This document shows positions 48,626 to 58,051 of a stretch of 64,000 nt of DNA, piece by piece. The notes under the pieces were generated by a model. The model searched no databases and was not told the origin of the DNA. It worked only from the letters and a program-made list of their open reading frames with translations. The DNA is taken from assembly GCF_026898115.1 (NCBI RefSeq), contig NZ_CP114036.1, forward strand, positions 5,760,001-5,824,000, in the 5' to 3' direction. Within the stretch, counting starts at the first letter, position 1. Each line of letters opens with the position of its first letter. This stretch comes from Streptomyces sp. S465 (GTDB taxonomy: Bacteria; Actinomycetota; Actinomycetes; Streptomycetales; Streptomycetaceae). The translations under genes were made by a program, and so were the position numbers.

Positions 48626-50131
48626 TCACCCCGCTCCCATGCCCAGCCAGCCCGCCAGCTTGCCGCCCCGGGCCACCGCCCGCAGCCGCCGTTCCGCCGC
48701 GTCGCGCACCGGGTCCGTGGCCACCACCAGCAGCTCGTCACCACGCCGCAGCACGGTCGAGGGCAGCGGCACGAAGCTGGTCCCGTCCCGGACCACCAGG
48801 GTGACGGCGGACCCGGGGGGCAGCCGCAGCTCGCCGATCTCAACCCCGTGCATCTTGGACGCCTGGGGGATCGACACCGACAGCAGATGCCCGCGCAGCC
48901 GCTCCAGCGGCGCCGACTCGATGCCCAGGTCGGCGGGCTCGGCCTCCTCGAGCCGCAGCCGGGGGGCGAGCCAGGGCAGCGTCGGTCCCTGGACCAGGGT
49001 GTAGACGATCACCAGCACGAAGACGATGTTGAAGATCCGGCGGCTGCCGGGCACGTCGTTGACCATCGGGATGGTCGCCAGCACGATCGGCACCGCACCG
49101 CGCAGCCCGGCCCAGGACAGCAGCGCCTTCTCCCGCCAGGGCATCCGGAACGGCGCTGTGCTGACCAGCACCGACACCGGCCGGGCCACCACGGTCAGCA
49201 CCAGCCCGACGGCGAGGGCGGGCCAGATGTCATCGCCCAGCTCATGCGGGGTGACCAGCAGCCCGAGCAGGATGAACATCCCGATCTGGGCGATCCAGCC
49301 CAGCCCCTCGGCGAAGCCGCGCGTCGCCGGCCAGTGCGGCAGCCGGGCGTTGCCCATCAGCAGCGTGGCGAGGTAGACCGAGAGGAAGCCGGACCCGTGC
49401 GCCAGGGCGCCGCCCGCGTAGGCGGTCACCGCGATGGCGACCACCGCGATCGGGTACAGGCCCGAGGCGGGCAGTGCCACGTGCCGCAGACCGTAGGCTC
49501 CCAGCCAGCCGATCGCCAGGCCGGCCGCCGCGCCGATCGCCAGCTCCAGGGCGATCGTGCCGACCAGGGCGTACCAGGACTCCATGGGGCCCTGGCTGGA
49601 GAAGGCGACGACCAGGATCACCACGGGGGCGTCGTTGAAGCCGGACTCGGCCTCCAGGACGCCCGTGAGCCGTTTGGGCAGCGGCACCGTGCGCAGCACC
49701 GAGAAGACCGCGGCCGCGTCCGTGGACGACACCACCGCACCGATGATCAGTGCCTGCTGCCAGCCCAGTCCCACCACATAGTGCGCCGCGGCCGCGGTGA
49801 CCCCCACGCTCACCGCGACCCCCGCGGTGGACAGTACGGCGGCCGTCGGCAGTGCGGGTTTGATCTCGCTCCACTTCGTGCCCAGACCGCCTTCGGCCAG
49901 GATGACGACGAGCGCGGCATAGCCGATGTTCTGCGTCAGCGCGGCGTCGTTGAAGGTGACGCCGATGCCGTCCGTGCCGATGGCGACGCCCATCCCGAGG
50001 TAGATCAGCAGCGTGGGCAGGCCGCTGCGCGAGGAGACCCTTACGGCCGCCACCGCGACGAGCAGGACGAGCGAGCAGATCAGCAGCAATTCATTGAGGT
50101 GGTGAACAGTCAGGGGCCGACCCTTTCTCAC
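48626..50131 (-). CDS. K+/H+ antiporter, CPA1/NhaP2 type with C-terminal RCK domain
   Basis: 501 residues from GTG at 50131. About twelve membrane helices with the CPA ion-binding region IIGAVVSSTDAAAVFSVL and GVLEAESGFNDAPVVILV (the ND pair). The C-terminal 80 residues (HGVEIGELRLPPGSAVTLVV, GDELLVVATDP) form a TrkA-C/RCK regulatory domain. Exports K+ or Na+ against protons for pH and volume control. Confidence 0.85.
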   Translation of the reverse strand: MRKGRPLTVHHLNELLLICSLVLLVAVAAVRVSSRSGLPTLLIYLGMGVAIGTDGIGVTFNDAALTQNIGYAALVVILAEGGLGTKWSEIKPALPTAAVLSTAGVAVSVGVTAAAAHYVVGLGWQQALIIGAVVSSTDAAAVFSVLRTVPLPKRLTGVLEAESGFNDAPVVILVVAFSSQGPMESWYALVGTIALELAIGAAAGLAIGWLGAYGLRHVALPASGLYPIAVVAIAVTAYAGGALAHGSGFLSVYLATLLMGNARLPHWPATRGFAEGLGWIAQIGMFILLGLLVTPHELGDDIWPALAVGLVLTVVARPVSVLVSTAPFRMPWREKALLSWAGLRGAVPIVLATIPMVNDVPGSRRIFNIVFVLVIVYTLVQGPTLPWLAPRLRLEEAEPADLGIESAPLERLRGHLLSVSIPQASKMHGVEIGELRLPPGSAVTLVVRDGTSFVPLPSTVLRRGDELLVVATDPVRDAAERRLRAVARGGKLAGWLGMGAG

Positions 50132-50366
50132 GGGAGCGGCGGAAACGCTGCGAAGGGTTCCCGGCCGACCGGAACTTCATTGCCTTATCTAACATTTTAC
50201 GGGATCTTGACGCGAGCCTTCCGCGAGAAGTCTTCGCCGCCGGTGTAGAAGCCCGGCCAGTGGCCGGTGGATGGCGTCAGTCATGACTCCGCGTAGGGGC
50301 GGCGACAGCGCTGCGCCTATGGTTGCTCCAGCACTCCAGGATCACCCTGCCCCTCGAAGGACAGCG

Positions 50367-53135
50367 ATGCCCGCCAACACAACCGGCTCTTCTCCCAAAA
50401 AGAAGAAGAGCCGACGTCTCCGCCTGATCGTGATCGCAGTCGTGCTGCTGCTCGTCGGGGGCGTCGGCTACGGCGCGTACTGGAGCGTCAGTACAGTTCG
50501 TGCCTCATTCCCGGAGACCACGGGATCGCTTCAGCTCAAGGGGTTGGACGGCCCCGTGCAGGTCAAGCGCGACGGCTATGGGATACCTCAGATCTACGCC
50601 GGCACCCCCGAGGACCTCTTCCGCGCCCAGGGATTCGTCCAGGCCCAGGACCGCTTCTGGGAGATGGACGTCCGCCGTCATATGACGGCCGGCCGGCTCT
50701 CGGAGATGTTCGGTTCCAGCCAGGTGGAGACCGACGCGTTCCTGCGCACCCTGGGCTGGCACCGGGTGGCCCAGCAGGAGTACGACACCAAGCTGTCGTC
50801 CACCACCAAGAAGTATCTGCGGGCCTACTCCGACGGCGTCAACGCCTACCTCAAGGACCACCAGGGCGAGGAGCTGTCCGTCGAGTACGCGGCCCTGGAC
50901 TTCAAGAACGACGGCTACAAGCCCGAGAAGTGGACCCCGGTCGACTCGGTGGCCTGGCTCAAGGCGATGGCCTGGGACCTGCGCGGCAACATGCAGGACG
51001 AGGTGGATCGCGCCCTGGCCTCCAGCAGGCTCAGCGCCAAGCAGATAGAAGAGCTCTACCCGGCCTACCCGTACAGCCGGAACAAGCCGATCGTCCAGGG
51101 GGGCGCCGTCGACGAGCTCACCGACGAGTTCGACCCCCAGGCCACGCCGACCGGATCGACGAGCTCCACGGGCGGTAACGGCACGGTGGACGGAGGGGCC
51201 ACCGGCGCCACGCAGGGGCTGCAGACCCAGCTGTCCTCGCTCTCCAAGACCCTGGATGACGTCCCGGCGCTGCTCGGCCCGAACGGGACCGGTATCGGCT
51301 CCAACTCGTGGGTCGTCTCCGGCAAGTACACGACCACCGGTAAGCCGCTGCTCGCCAACGACCCGCATCTGGCGCCCCAGCTGCCGTCCGTCTGGTACCA
51401 GATGGGGCTGCACTGCAAGCAGGTCACCAGCGCCTGTCCGTACGACACGGCGGGCTTCACCTTCGCCGGTATGCCCGGTGTGGTCATAGGCCACAACCAG
51501 AACATCAGCTGGGGCATGACCAACCTCGGCGCCGACGTCAGCGACCTGTACCTGGAGAAGGTCACCGCCGACAGCTACCTCTACGACGGCAAGCAGGTCC
51601 CGTTCACCACGCGTGAGGAGACCATCAAGGTCGCCGGCGGCAAGAGCCGTACGATCACCGTCCGCACCACCAACAACGGCCCGATCGTCTCCGACCGTGA
51701 CGACGAGCTCACCTCCGTCGGCAAGAGCGCCCCGGTCGGCAGCGGCGCCGATGACGTGGCTCCCGACCGCGGCGACGGCTACGCGGTGGCGCTGAAGTGG
51801 ACCGCGCTCACCCCGTCCAACACCATGGACGCGGTCTTCGGGCTCGACGCGGCCAAGAACTTCCAGGACTTCCGTAAGGCGGCCCGCGACTTCGCGGTCC
51901 CCTCCCAGAACCTCATCTACGCCGACACCGAGGGCAACATCGGCTACCAGGCGCCCGGCCAGATCCCGGTGCGCTCCAAGGGCGACGGCCGCTACCCGGC
52001 GCCCGGCTGGGACTCGCGCTACAAGTGGAGCAAGTACATCCCGCAGTCGGCGCTGCCCTGGGAGCTCAACCCCGACCGCGGCTACATCGTCACCGCCAAC
52101 CAGGCCGTCATAGACGAGAAGACCTACCCGTATCCGCTGACCGACGACTGGGGGTACGGCGCGCGGAGCCAGCGCATCGCCGACCTCATCGAGTCGAAGA
52201 TCAAGGACGGTGGGAAGATCTCCACGGACGACATGCAGTCCATGCAGATGGACAACAGCAGCGAGGTCGCCAAGCTGCTGACGCCCTATCTGCTGAAGAT
52301 CAACATCAAGGACGACTACGTACGCGAGGCGCAGAAGCTGCTGGAGAGCTGGGACTACACCCAGGACTCGGACTCGGCGGCCGCCGCGTACTTCAACGCC
52401 GTCTGGCGCAACACCCTCAAGCTGGCCTTCGGCGACAAGCTCCCCAAGGAGCTGCGGGTCGAGGGCGAGTGCCTGCGGGTGCGCCCGGCCGACGACTCCG
52501 GTCCGCTGGAGGACCTGAACGGCAACACCCGGCTGGTGCGCGAATGCGGTAAGCGCGCCCCCGACATGGCCCAGCCCGACGGCGGTGACCGCTGGTACGA
52601 GGTCGTGCGCAACATCATCAAGGACCCGAAGAACAACTGGTGGAAGACGGAGGGCACCCGCAACAAGCCCGGCGCCACCAACCGCGACGAGTTGCTCGCG
52701 CAGGCCATGCGGGCCGCGCGCTCCGAGCTCACCGCCAAGCTGGGCAAGGACATCGACAGCTGGAGCTGGGGCCGGCTGCACCGGCTGACGCTGAAGAACC
52801 AGACCCTGGGCACCGACGGCCCCGGCGTGGTGCAGTGGCTCCTCAACCGGGGGCCCTGGAACCTCTCCGGCGGCGAGGCGGCCGTCAATGCCACCGGATG
52901 GAACGCGGCCGGCGGCTACGACGTCACCTGGGTCCCCTCGATGCGCATGGTCGTCAACCTCGACAACCTCGACAAGTCGCGCTGGATCAACCTCACCGGC
53001 GCCTCCGGCCACGCCTACAACGCGCACTACACGGACCAGACCGAGAAGTGGGCGAAGGGCGAGCTGCTGCCCTGGGCGTTCAGCAAGAGCGCCGTGGACA
53101 AGTCGACCGACGACGAGCTCGCGCTCACCCCGTAG
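50367..53135 (+). CDS. penicillin acylase family amidase (Ntn hydrolase)
   Basis: 922 residues from ATG at 50367 (GAAGGA upstream). A basic N-terminus with one membrane anchor (LRLIVIAVVLLLVGGVGYGA) marks it as membrane-attached or secreted. The alpha-subunit region includes GIPQIYAGTPEDLFRAQGFV; the autocatalytic nucleophile Ser312 lies in IGSNSWVVSG, followed by ANDPHLAPQLPSVWYQMGL. C-terminal beta-subunit continues to 900. Cleaves acyl groups from amides such as acyl-homoserine lactones or penicillins; substrate unknown. Core-genome gene in Streptomyces. Confidence 0.92.
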   Translation: MPANTTGSSPKKKKSRRLRLIVIAVVLLLVGGVGYGAYWSVSTVRASFPETTGSLQLKGLDGPVQVKRDGYGIPQIYAGTPEDLFRAQGFVQAQDRFWEMDVRRHMTAGRLSEMFGSSQVETDAFLRTLGWHRVAQQEYDTKLSSTTKKYLRAYSDGVNAYLKDHQGEELSVEYAALDFKNDGYKPEKWTPVDSVAWLKAMAWDLRGNMQDEVDRALASSRLSAKQIEELYPAYPYSRNKPIVQGGAVDELTDEFDPQATPTGSTSSTGGNGTVDGGATGATQGLQTQLSSLSKTLDDVPALLGPNGTGIGSNSWVVSGKYTTTGKPLLANDPHLAPQLPSVWYQMGLHCKQVTSACPYDTAGFTFAGMPGVVIGHNQNISWGMTNLGADVSDLYLEKVTADSYLYDGKQVPFTTREETIKVAGGKSRTITVRTTNNGPIVSDRDDELTSVGKSAPVGSGADDVAPDRGDGYAVALKWTALTPSNTMDAVFGLDAAKNFQDFRKAARDFAVPSQNLIYADTEGNIGYQAPGQIPVRSKGDGRYPAPGWDSRYKWSKYIPQSALPWELNPDRGYIVTANQAVIDEKTYPYPLTDDWGYGARSQRIADLIESKIKDGGKISTDDMQSMQMDNSSEVAKLLTPYLLKINIKDDYVREAQKLLESWDYTQDSDSAAAAYFNAVWRNTLKLAFGDKLPKELRVEGECLRVRPADDSGPLEDLNGNTRLVRECGKRAPDMAQPDGGDRWYEVVRNIIKDPKNNWWKTEGTRNKPGATNRDELLAQAMRAARSELTAKLGKDIDSWSWGRLHRLTLKNQTLGTDGPGVVQWLLNRGPWNLSGGEAAVNATGWNAAGGYDVTWVPSMRMVVNLDNLDKSRWINLTGASGHAYNAHYTDQTEKWAKGELLPWAFSKSAVDKSTDDELALTP

Positions 53136-53290
53136 CGCGGCTGAGCTCCGTGGAACTCGACGCCTTACCCCCAGGGCCCCCGTCGGGCCCCGAAGGGCCC
53201 GGTGGCCGTCTGAGGGGCGTTCGCGCCCCCGGCCGGTCCCCGGTGCCCGCCAACCCTCGCGGCCCCGCCGGGAGGCGCCTCCGGGCGCCC

Positions 53291-53893
53291 TCAGCGGGGC
53301 CGCGGCGTGAAGCGGTGGAGGCCCGACGGGGTCACCGCCGCGTGCACCGGCCGGTCGTGGCCCTCCTCGGGCACCTCGTCCAGCAGCTCACCGTCGTACA
53401 GCAGCACCACCAGCGCCGGATCGGCCCCCGCCTCCGCCAGCCGGGCCAGCACCCGGTCGTACGAGCCGCCGCCGCGGCCCAGCCGCATCCCGCGCCGGTC
53501 CACCGCGAGGCCGGGCAGCAGCACCACGTCCGCCCGGGTGACCGCCTCGGGGCCGAGCCGCGGCCCCTCGGGCTCCAGCAGGCCGCGCCGCGCGGGCGCC
53601 AGCCGATCGGGCCCCTCGTCCTCGCCCCAGTCGAGATCGTTGTCCGCGCGCAGCACCGGAAGCAGCACCCGGACCCCGCGGGCGCGCAGAGCCTCCCTCA
53701 GGGCGCGCGTACCGGGCTCGCTCCCCATGGACACATAGGCCGCCACGGTGGCCGCCTTGGCGATCTCGGGGAGCTCAAGGGCGCGACACGCCAGAGCGGT
53801 GCCGGCCTTCTCGATGTCATCCGCCGTCAACCTGGACCTCACCGCCAGGTGACGTTTCCGCAATGCGTGCTTACTAGCGTCGGTGTTGATCAC
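53291..53893 (-). CDS. 5-formyltetrahydrofolate cyclo-ligase
   Basis: 200 residues from ATG at 53893. Family motifs: KHALRKRHLAVRSRLTADD, VAAYVSMGSEPGTRAL, PEGPRLGPEAVTRADVVLLPGLAVDRRGMRLGRGGGSYDR (given in parts: ATP/phosphate site RLGRGGGSYDRVL). Converts 5-formyl-THF to methenyl-THF in folate one-carbon metabolism. Convergent with penicillin acylase and divergent from galU. Confidence 0.92.
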   Translation of the reverse strand: MINTDASKHALRKRHLAVRSRLTADDIEKAGTALACRALELPEIAKAATVAAYVSMGSEPGTRALREALRARGVRVLLPVLRADNDLDWGEDEGPDRLAPARRGLLEPEGPRLGPEAVTRADVVLLPGLAVDRRGMRLGRGGGSYDRVLARLAEAGADPALVVLLYDGELLDEVPEEGHDRPVHAAVTPSGLHRFTPRPR

Positions 53894-53975
53894 TGGGTGC
53901 GCAATCTCCCTGTCTCATGCCATATTCACCGAATACTCATCATTTGCCCCAAAGGCACCGGATAGGGTTCGGTAC

Positions 53976-54878
53976 ATGACTCAATCGCGTACTCGGATCA
54001 GCAAGGCTGTCATCCCTGCCGCGGGCCTCGGAACCCGCTTTCTTCCGGCCACCAAGGCCACCCCCAAGGAGATGCTGCCGGTTGTCGACAAGCCGGCGAT
54101 CCAGTACGTCGTCGAGGAAGCCGTCACCGCCGGGCTGTCCGACGTTCTGATGGTCACCGGCCGTAACAAGCGGCCCCTGGAGGACCACTTCGACCGCAAC
54201 TACGAGCTCGAAGAGGTCCTGGTCCGCAAGGGCGACGAGACCCGACTCGCCCGCGTCCAGGAGTCCAGCGACCTGGCGACCATGCACTATGTCCGCCAAG
54301 GCGACCCCAAGGGCCTCGGGCATGCCGTGCTCTGCGCCGCTCCGCACGTCGGTGATCAGCCCTTTGCCGTCCTCCTCGGCGACGACCTCATCGATGCCCG
54401 TGACCCCCTTCTGGCCCGTATGGTCGACGTCCAGGAGCGGCACGGCGGCAGCGTCATCGCCCTGATGGAGGTGGACCCGGCCCAGATCCACCTCTACGGC
54501 TGCGCGGCGGTCAAACCGACAGTGGACGACGACGTCGTCCAGGTCACCGGCCTGATCGAGAAGCCCGACCCCGCCGACGCGCCCAGCAACTACGCCGTCA
54601 TCGGCCGCTACGTGCTCGACCCGGCCGTCTTCGGGGTGCTGCGCGAGACCGAGCCGGGCCGCGGTGGCGAGATCCAGCTCACCGACGCCCTGCAGGCGCT
54701 AGCCTCCAGTCCGGACCTCGGCGGCCCGGTGCACGGCGTCGTCTTCAAGGGGCGCCGCTACGACACAGGCGACCGTGGCGACTATCTGCGTGCCATTGTC
54801 AGACTCGCGTGCGAACGTGAAGACCTGGGCCCGGAGTTCCGGGAATGGCTTCGCAGGTACGTCACCGAGGAGATGTAG
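53976..54878 (+). CDS. galU: UTP-glucose-1-phosphate uridylyltransferase GalU
   Basis: 300 residues from ATG at 53976. Nucleotidyltransferase signature AVIPAAGLGTRFLPATKA (GLGTR), KEMLPVVDKPAIQYVVEEA, GDPKGLGHAVLCA and LLGDDLIDA. Makes UDP-glucose for cell-wall glycans and trehalose. The spacing to moeA (4 bp) and the common order galU-moeA-moaC in Streptomyces indicate an operon. Confidence 0.95.
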   Translation: MTQSRTRISKAVIPAAGLGTRFLPATKATPKEMLPVVDKPAIQYVVEEAVTAGLSDVLMVTGRNKRPLEDHFDRNYELEEVLVRKGDETRLARVQESSDLATMHYVRQGDPKGLGHAVLCAAPHVGDQPFAVLLGDDLIDARDPLLARMVDVQERHGGSVIALMEVDPAQIHLYGCAAVKPTVDDDVVQVTGLIEKPDPADAPSNYAVIGRYVLDPAVFGVLRETEPGRGGEIQLTDALQALASSPDLGGPVHGVVFKGRRYDTGDRGDYLRAIVRLACEREDLGPEFREWLRRYVTEEM

Positions 54879-54882
54879 CACC

Positions 54883-56202
54883 TTGAGCAGCACCGCAGCA
54901 CGGGCCGCCGATCGCGGCCCGGACCAGGACCGGGTCTGGACGGTGGCCGAGCACCTCGACGACATCCTCGGGCACGTCCACCCGCTGGAGCCCATCGAGC
55001 TGCAGTTGCTCGACGCCCAGGGCTGCGTCCTGGTGGAGGACGTCACCGTCCCCGGCGCGCTTCCGCCCTTCGACAACAGCTCCATGGACGGCTATGCCGT
55101 CCGTACGGCTGATGTCGCGGCCGCGACCGAGGACCACCCCGCGGTGCTGACCGTCATCGGCGACATCGCGGCGGGCAGCGGTGACCTGCCCGTCGTGGGC
55201 CCCGGCGAGGCGGCCCGGATCATGACCGGTGCCCCGATCCCGCCCGGCGGCCAGGCCGTCGTCCCCGTCGAGTGGACCGACGGCGGCCTCGACAGCGGGC
55301 CGGTCACCCATATGCCCGCACGCGGCTCGGACCCCCACGGCGGAAGCGGCAGGGTGCGCGTCTTCCGCCCGGCGACGGAGGGCCGGCACATCCGCACCCG
55401 GGGCAGCGACGCGGACGCGGGCGAGCTCGCGCTGCGCGCCGGCACGGTCCTGGGGGCGCCGCAGATCGGGCTGCTGGCCGCGCTCGGCCGCGCCACGGTG
55501 AAGGTGCGGCCCCGGCCGCGGGTGGTCGTGCTCTCCACCGGCAGTGAGCTGGTCCAGCCGGGCGAGGAGGCGGGCCCCGGCCGGATCCACGACTCCAACA
55601 GCTTCCAGCTCACCGCCGCCGCCCGGGAGGCCGGCGCGATCGCCTACCGGGTGGGTGCGGTGGCCGACGACGCCGCCACGCTGCGCGCCGCCGTCGAGGA
55701 CCAGCTGGTCCGCGCCGACATCGTCGTCACCAGCGGCGGGGTCAGCGTCGGCGCGTACGACGTGGTCAAGGAGGCGATGCACGAGGTCCACTTCCGCAAG
55801 CTCGCCATGCAGCCCGGCAAGCCCCAGGGCTTCGGCCTCGTCGGCCCGGAGAACACCCCGCTGATCGCCCTGCCCGGCAATCCGGTGAGCTCGTACGTCT
55901 CCTTCGAGCTCTTCGTGCGCCCCGTCATCCGCACCCTGCTGGGCGGCGACGACATCCACCGCACCGTCGAGCAGGCGGTCTGCCCCCAGGGCGTCGCCTC
56001 CTCGCCCAAGGACCGACGCCAGTTCCTGCGCGGCTGGTACGAGCCCGCCACGACCGACGGCCCGGCCACCGTCACCCCGGTGGGCGGTGCGGGATCGCAC
56101 CTGATCAAGGCCATGGCCCACGCCAATGCGCTGATCGTCGTCCCCGAAGGCGTCACCGAGGTAGCCCCCGGCGCCGAGGTGGACGTCGTCCTGCTGGCCT
56201 AG
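54883..56202 (+). CDS. moeA: molybdopterin molybdotransferase MoeA / gephyrin-like Glp
   Basis: 439 residues from TTG at 54883 (GAGGAG eight bases upstream, right after galU). MoeA regions: VAEHLDDILGHVHPLEPI, PPFDNSSMDGYAVRTADV, IMTGAPIPPGGQAVVPVE, VVVLSTGSELVQPGEE (MoCF motif), TSGGVSVGAYDVVKEAM and LPGNPVSSYVSFELFV. Inserts molybdate into molybdopterin. In corynebacteria the same paralogue (Glp) binds FtsZ and the membrane protein GlpR/SepX; the locus here ends with sepX, so this copy may be the division-linked one. Confidence 0.9.
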   Translation: MSSTAARAADRGPDQDRVWTVAEHLDDILGHVHPLEPIELQLLDAQGCVLVEDVTVPGALPPFDNSSMDGYAVRTADVAAATEDHPAVLTVIGDIAAGSGDLPVVGPGEAARIMTGAPIPPGGQAVVPVEWTDGGLDSGPVTHMPARGSDPHGGSGRVRVFRPATEGRHIRTRGSDADAGELALRAGTVLGAPQIGLLAALGRATVKVRPRPRVVVLSTGSELVQPGEEAGPGRIHDSNSFQLTAAAREAGAIAYRVGAVADDAATLRAAVEDQLVRADIVVTSGGVSVGAYDVVKEAMHEVHFRKLAMQPGKPQGFGLVGPENTPLIALPGNPVSSYVSFELFVRPVIRTLLGGDDIHRTVEQAVCPQGVASSPKDRRQFLRGWYEPATTDGPATVTPVGGAGSHLIKAMAHANALIVVPEGVTEVAPGAEVDVVLLA

Positions 56203-56267
56203 CCGCCGGGCACGGCGGGTACGGTGTCGTCCCACACAGGAGCCACCTGGCCCGGACCGGGAGAACC

Positions 56268-56750
56268 ATGAGCAGCGCCCAGGACCATCTCACCCACCTC
56301 GACCCGTCTGGTGCCGCGCGCATGGTCGACGTCTCAGCCAAGGACGTCACCGCGCGCACCGCTCGGGCGAGCGGCCGCGTACTCGTCGCGCCGCGCGTCG
56401 TGGAACTGTTGCGCGGCGAGGGCCTCCCCAAGGGCGACGCCCTCGCCACCGCCCGGATCGCGGGCATCATGGGCGCCAAGCGGACCCCGGACCTGATCCC
56501 GCTGTGTCATCCGCTCGCGGTGTCGGGCGTCACGGTGGACCTCGAGGTCGCCGATGACGCCGTCGAGATCACCGCCACCGTGAAGACCACGGACCGCACG
56601 GGCGTGGAGATGGAGGCCCTGACGGCGGTCTCGGTCGCCGCGCTCACGGTGATCGACATGGTCAAGGCCGTCGACAAGGGGGCCGTCATCACCGACGTAC
56701 GGGTGGACGAGAAGACGGGCGGCAAGTCCGGCGAGTGGAGCCGGGCATGA
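56268..56750 (+). CDS. moaC: cyclic pyranopterin monophosphate synthase MoaC
   Basis: 160 residues. Contains MVDVSAKDVTARTARASGRV, KGDALATARIAGIMGAKRTP, LIPLCHPLAVSGV (active-site histidine region) and MVKAVDKGAVITDVRV. Second enzyme of molybdenum cofactor synthesis. ATG at 56268 after GGGAGAACC; stop overlaps mog by four bases. Confidence 0.95.
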   Translation: MSSAQDHLTHLDPSGAARMVDVSAKDVTARTARASGRVLVAPRVVELLRGEGLPKGDALATARIAGIMGAKRTPDLIPLCHPLAVSGVTVDLEVADDAVEITATVKTTDRTGVEMEALTAVSVAALTVIDMVKAVDKGAVITDVRVDEKTGGKSGEWSRA

Positions 56751-57295
56751 GCGGGTCAGCGGCGCCGCGCCGCGCCCTGGTCGTCACCGCCTCCAACCGC
56801 GCCGCCGCCGGGGTCTACGCCGACACCGGGGGCCCGCTGATCGCCGAGGGCCTGGCCGCCCTCGGCTTCGCCGTGGACGGCCCGCGGGTGGTACCCGACG
56901 GCGATCCGGTGGAGGCCGCCCTGCGGGACGCCGTGGCGGCCTCGTACGACGTCGTGGTGACCACCGGGGGCACCGGCCTCACCCCCACCGACCGCACCCC
57001 GGAGGCCACCCGCCACGTCCTGGACTACGAGATCCCTGGGATCGCGGAGGCCATCCGGGCCGAGGGGCTCGCCAAGGTGCCCACCGCCGCGCTCTCCCGG
57101 GGGCTGGCCGGAGTCGCCGGCACGACCCTGGTCGTCAATCTGCCCGGCTCCACCGGAGGGGTGCGTGACGGCCTTACGGTGCTCGGCCGCCTCCTGGTCC
57201 ACGCGGTCGACCAGATCCACGGCGGGGACCACCGCAGACCCGCCGACCAGGCCGGTGTCACCGATCCCTCGGGGCCGGCCGGGAGCGCACGCTGA
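56747..57295 (+). CDS. mog: molybdopterin adenylyltransferase MogA/MoaB
   Basis: 182 residues from ATG at 56747 (ATGA overlap with moaC). MoCF_biosynth domain: RALVVTASNRAAAGVYADTG, VVTTGGTGLTPTDRTPEAT (the G-G-T-G-x-x-x-x-D motif) and LVVNLPGSTGGVRDGL. Adenylates molybdopterin before MoeA acts. Its stop at 57293-57295 overlaps or touches the next gene. Confidence 0.93.
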   Translation: MSGSAAPRRALVVTASNRAAAGVYADTGGPLIAEGLAALGFAVDGPRVVPDGDPVEAALRDAVAASYDVVVTTGGTGLTPTDRTPEATRHVLDYEIPGIAEAIRAEGLAKVPTAALSRGLAGVAGTTLVVNLPGSTGGVRDGLTVLGRLLVHAVDQIHGGDHRRPADQAGVTDPSGPAGSAR

Positions 57296-57312
57296 ACGCC
57301 CCCTGGCCGGTC

Positions 57313-57915
57313 GTGCTGGCGGACGGAGACACCGTCCTCCGCCCCATAAAGCTGCGCGACCAGCGTCCCTGGCGTGAGGTCAACCAGCGCAACCGGGAGT
57401 GGCTGCGGCCCTGGGAGGCGACCATCCCACCGCCCCCGCCGGGCGGCCCCGTCACCCACCGGCCGACCTTCCGGCAGATGGTCCGCCATCTGCGGGCCGA
57501 GGCGCACGCCGGACGGATGCTGCCGTTCGTCATCGAGTACCAGGGGCGGCTGGCCGGGCAGTTGACGGTCGCCGGGATCACCTGGGGGTCGATGTGCTCC
57601 GGCCATGTCGGCTACTGGATCGACCAGGCGGTGGCCGGGCGCGGAGTGATGCCGACCTCGGTCGCGCTCGCCGTCGACCACTGCTTCCGCACCATCGGAC
57701 TGCACCGCATCGAGGTGTGCATCCGGCCCGAGAACCTGCCCAGCCGCCGGGTGGTGGAGAAACTCGGATTCCGCCAGGAAGGGCTGCGGCCGCGCTATCT
57801 CCACATCGACGGCGCATGGCGCGACCACCTGGTCTACGCGCTCACGGTGGAGGAACTGTCCGAGGGGCTGCTGGAGCGGTGGCACCGGACGCGACCAGGC
57901 GCATCACAGAAATAA
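57313..57915 (+). CDS. RimJ/RimL-type GNAT N-acetyltransferase
   Basis: About 200 residues. GNAT features: TVLRPIKLRDQRPWREVNQR, LAGQLTVAGITWGSMCSGHVGYWI (core strands), RGVMPTSVALAVDHCF (acetyl-CoA loop), HRIEVCIRPENLPSRRVVEKLGF. GTG at 57313 is the safest start; the homologous N-terminus (LNAPWPVVLADGD) begins at CTG 57292, overlapping the mog stop, so a non-AUG start cannot be excluded. Acetylates a protein N-terminus, probably ribosomal (inference). In the moe-sepX operon. Confidence 0.85.
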   Translation: MLADGDTVLRPIKLRDQRPWREVNQRNREWLRPWEATIPPPPPGGPVTHRPTFRQMVRHLRAEAHAGRMLPFVIEYQGRLAGQLTVAGITWGSMCSGHVGYWIDQAVAGRGVMPTSVALAVDHCFRTIGLHRIEVCIRPENLPSRRVVEKLGFRQEGLRPRYLHIDGAWRDHLVYALTVEELSEGLLERWHRTRPGASQK

Positions 57916-58051
57916 AATGCCTGTTCGATTAGCGGGAGAACATTTCCAACCTGATCATACCAACAATCACAAAAAACTTTCGAGATATCAGCCAGATCGT
58001 GCGACACACCGCGCCAATTGGCAGATGGCCTCATGCGGACCCCTCTACCGT
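57916..58051. other. A/T-rich leader upstream of sepX
   Basis: About 90 bases with many A and T runs (CACAAAAAACTTTCGAGATA), unlike the surrounding DNA, then a G+C-rich end before sepX. Likely promoter region giving sepX its own transcript; no defined -10/-35 pair stands out. Confidence 0.45.
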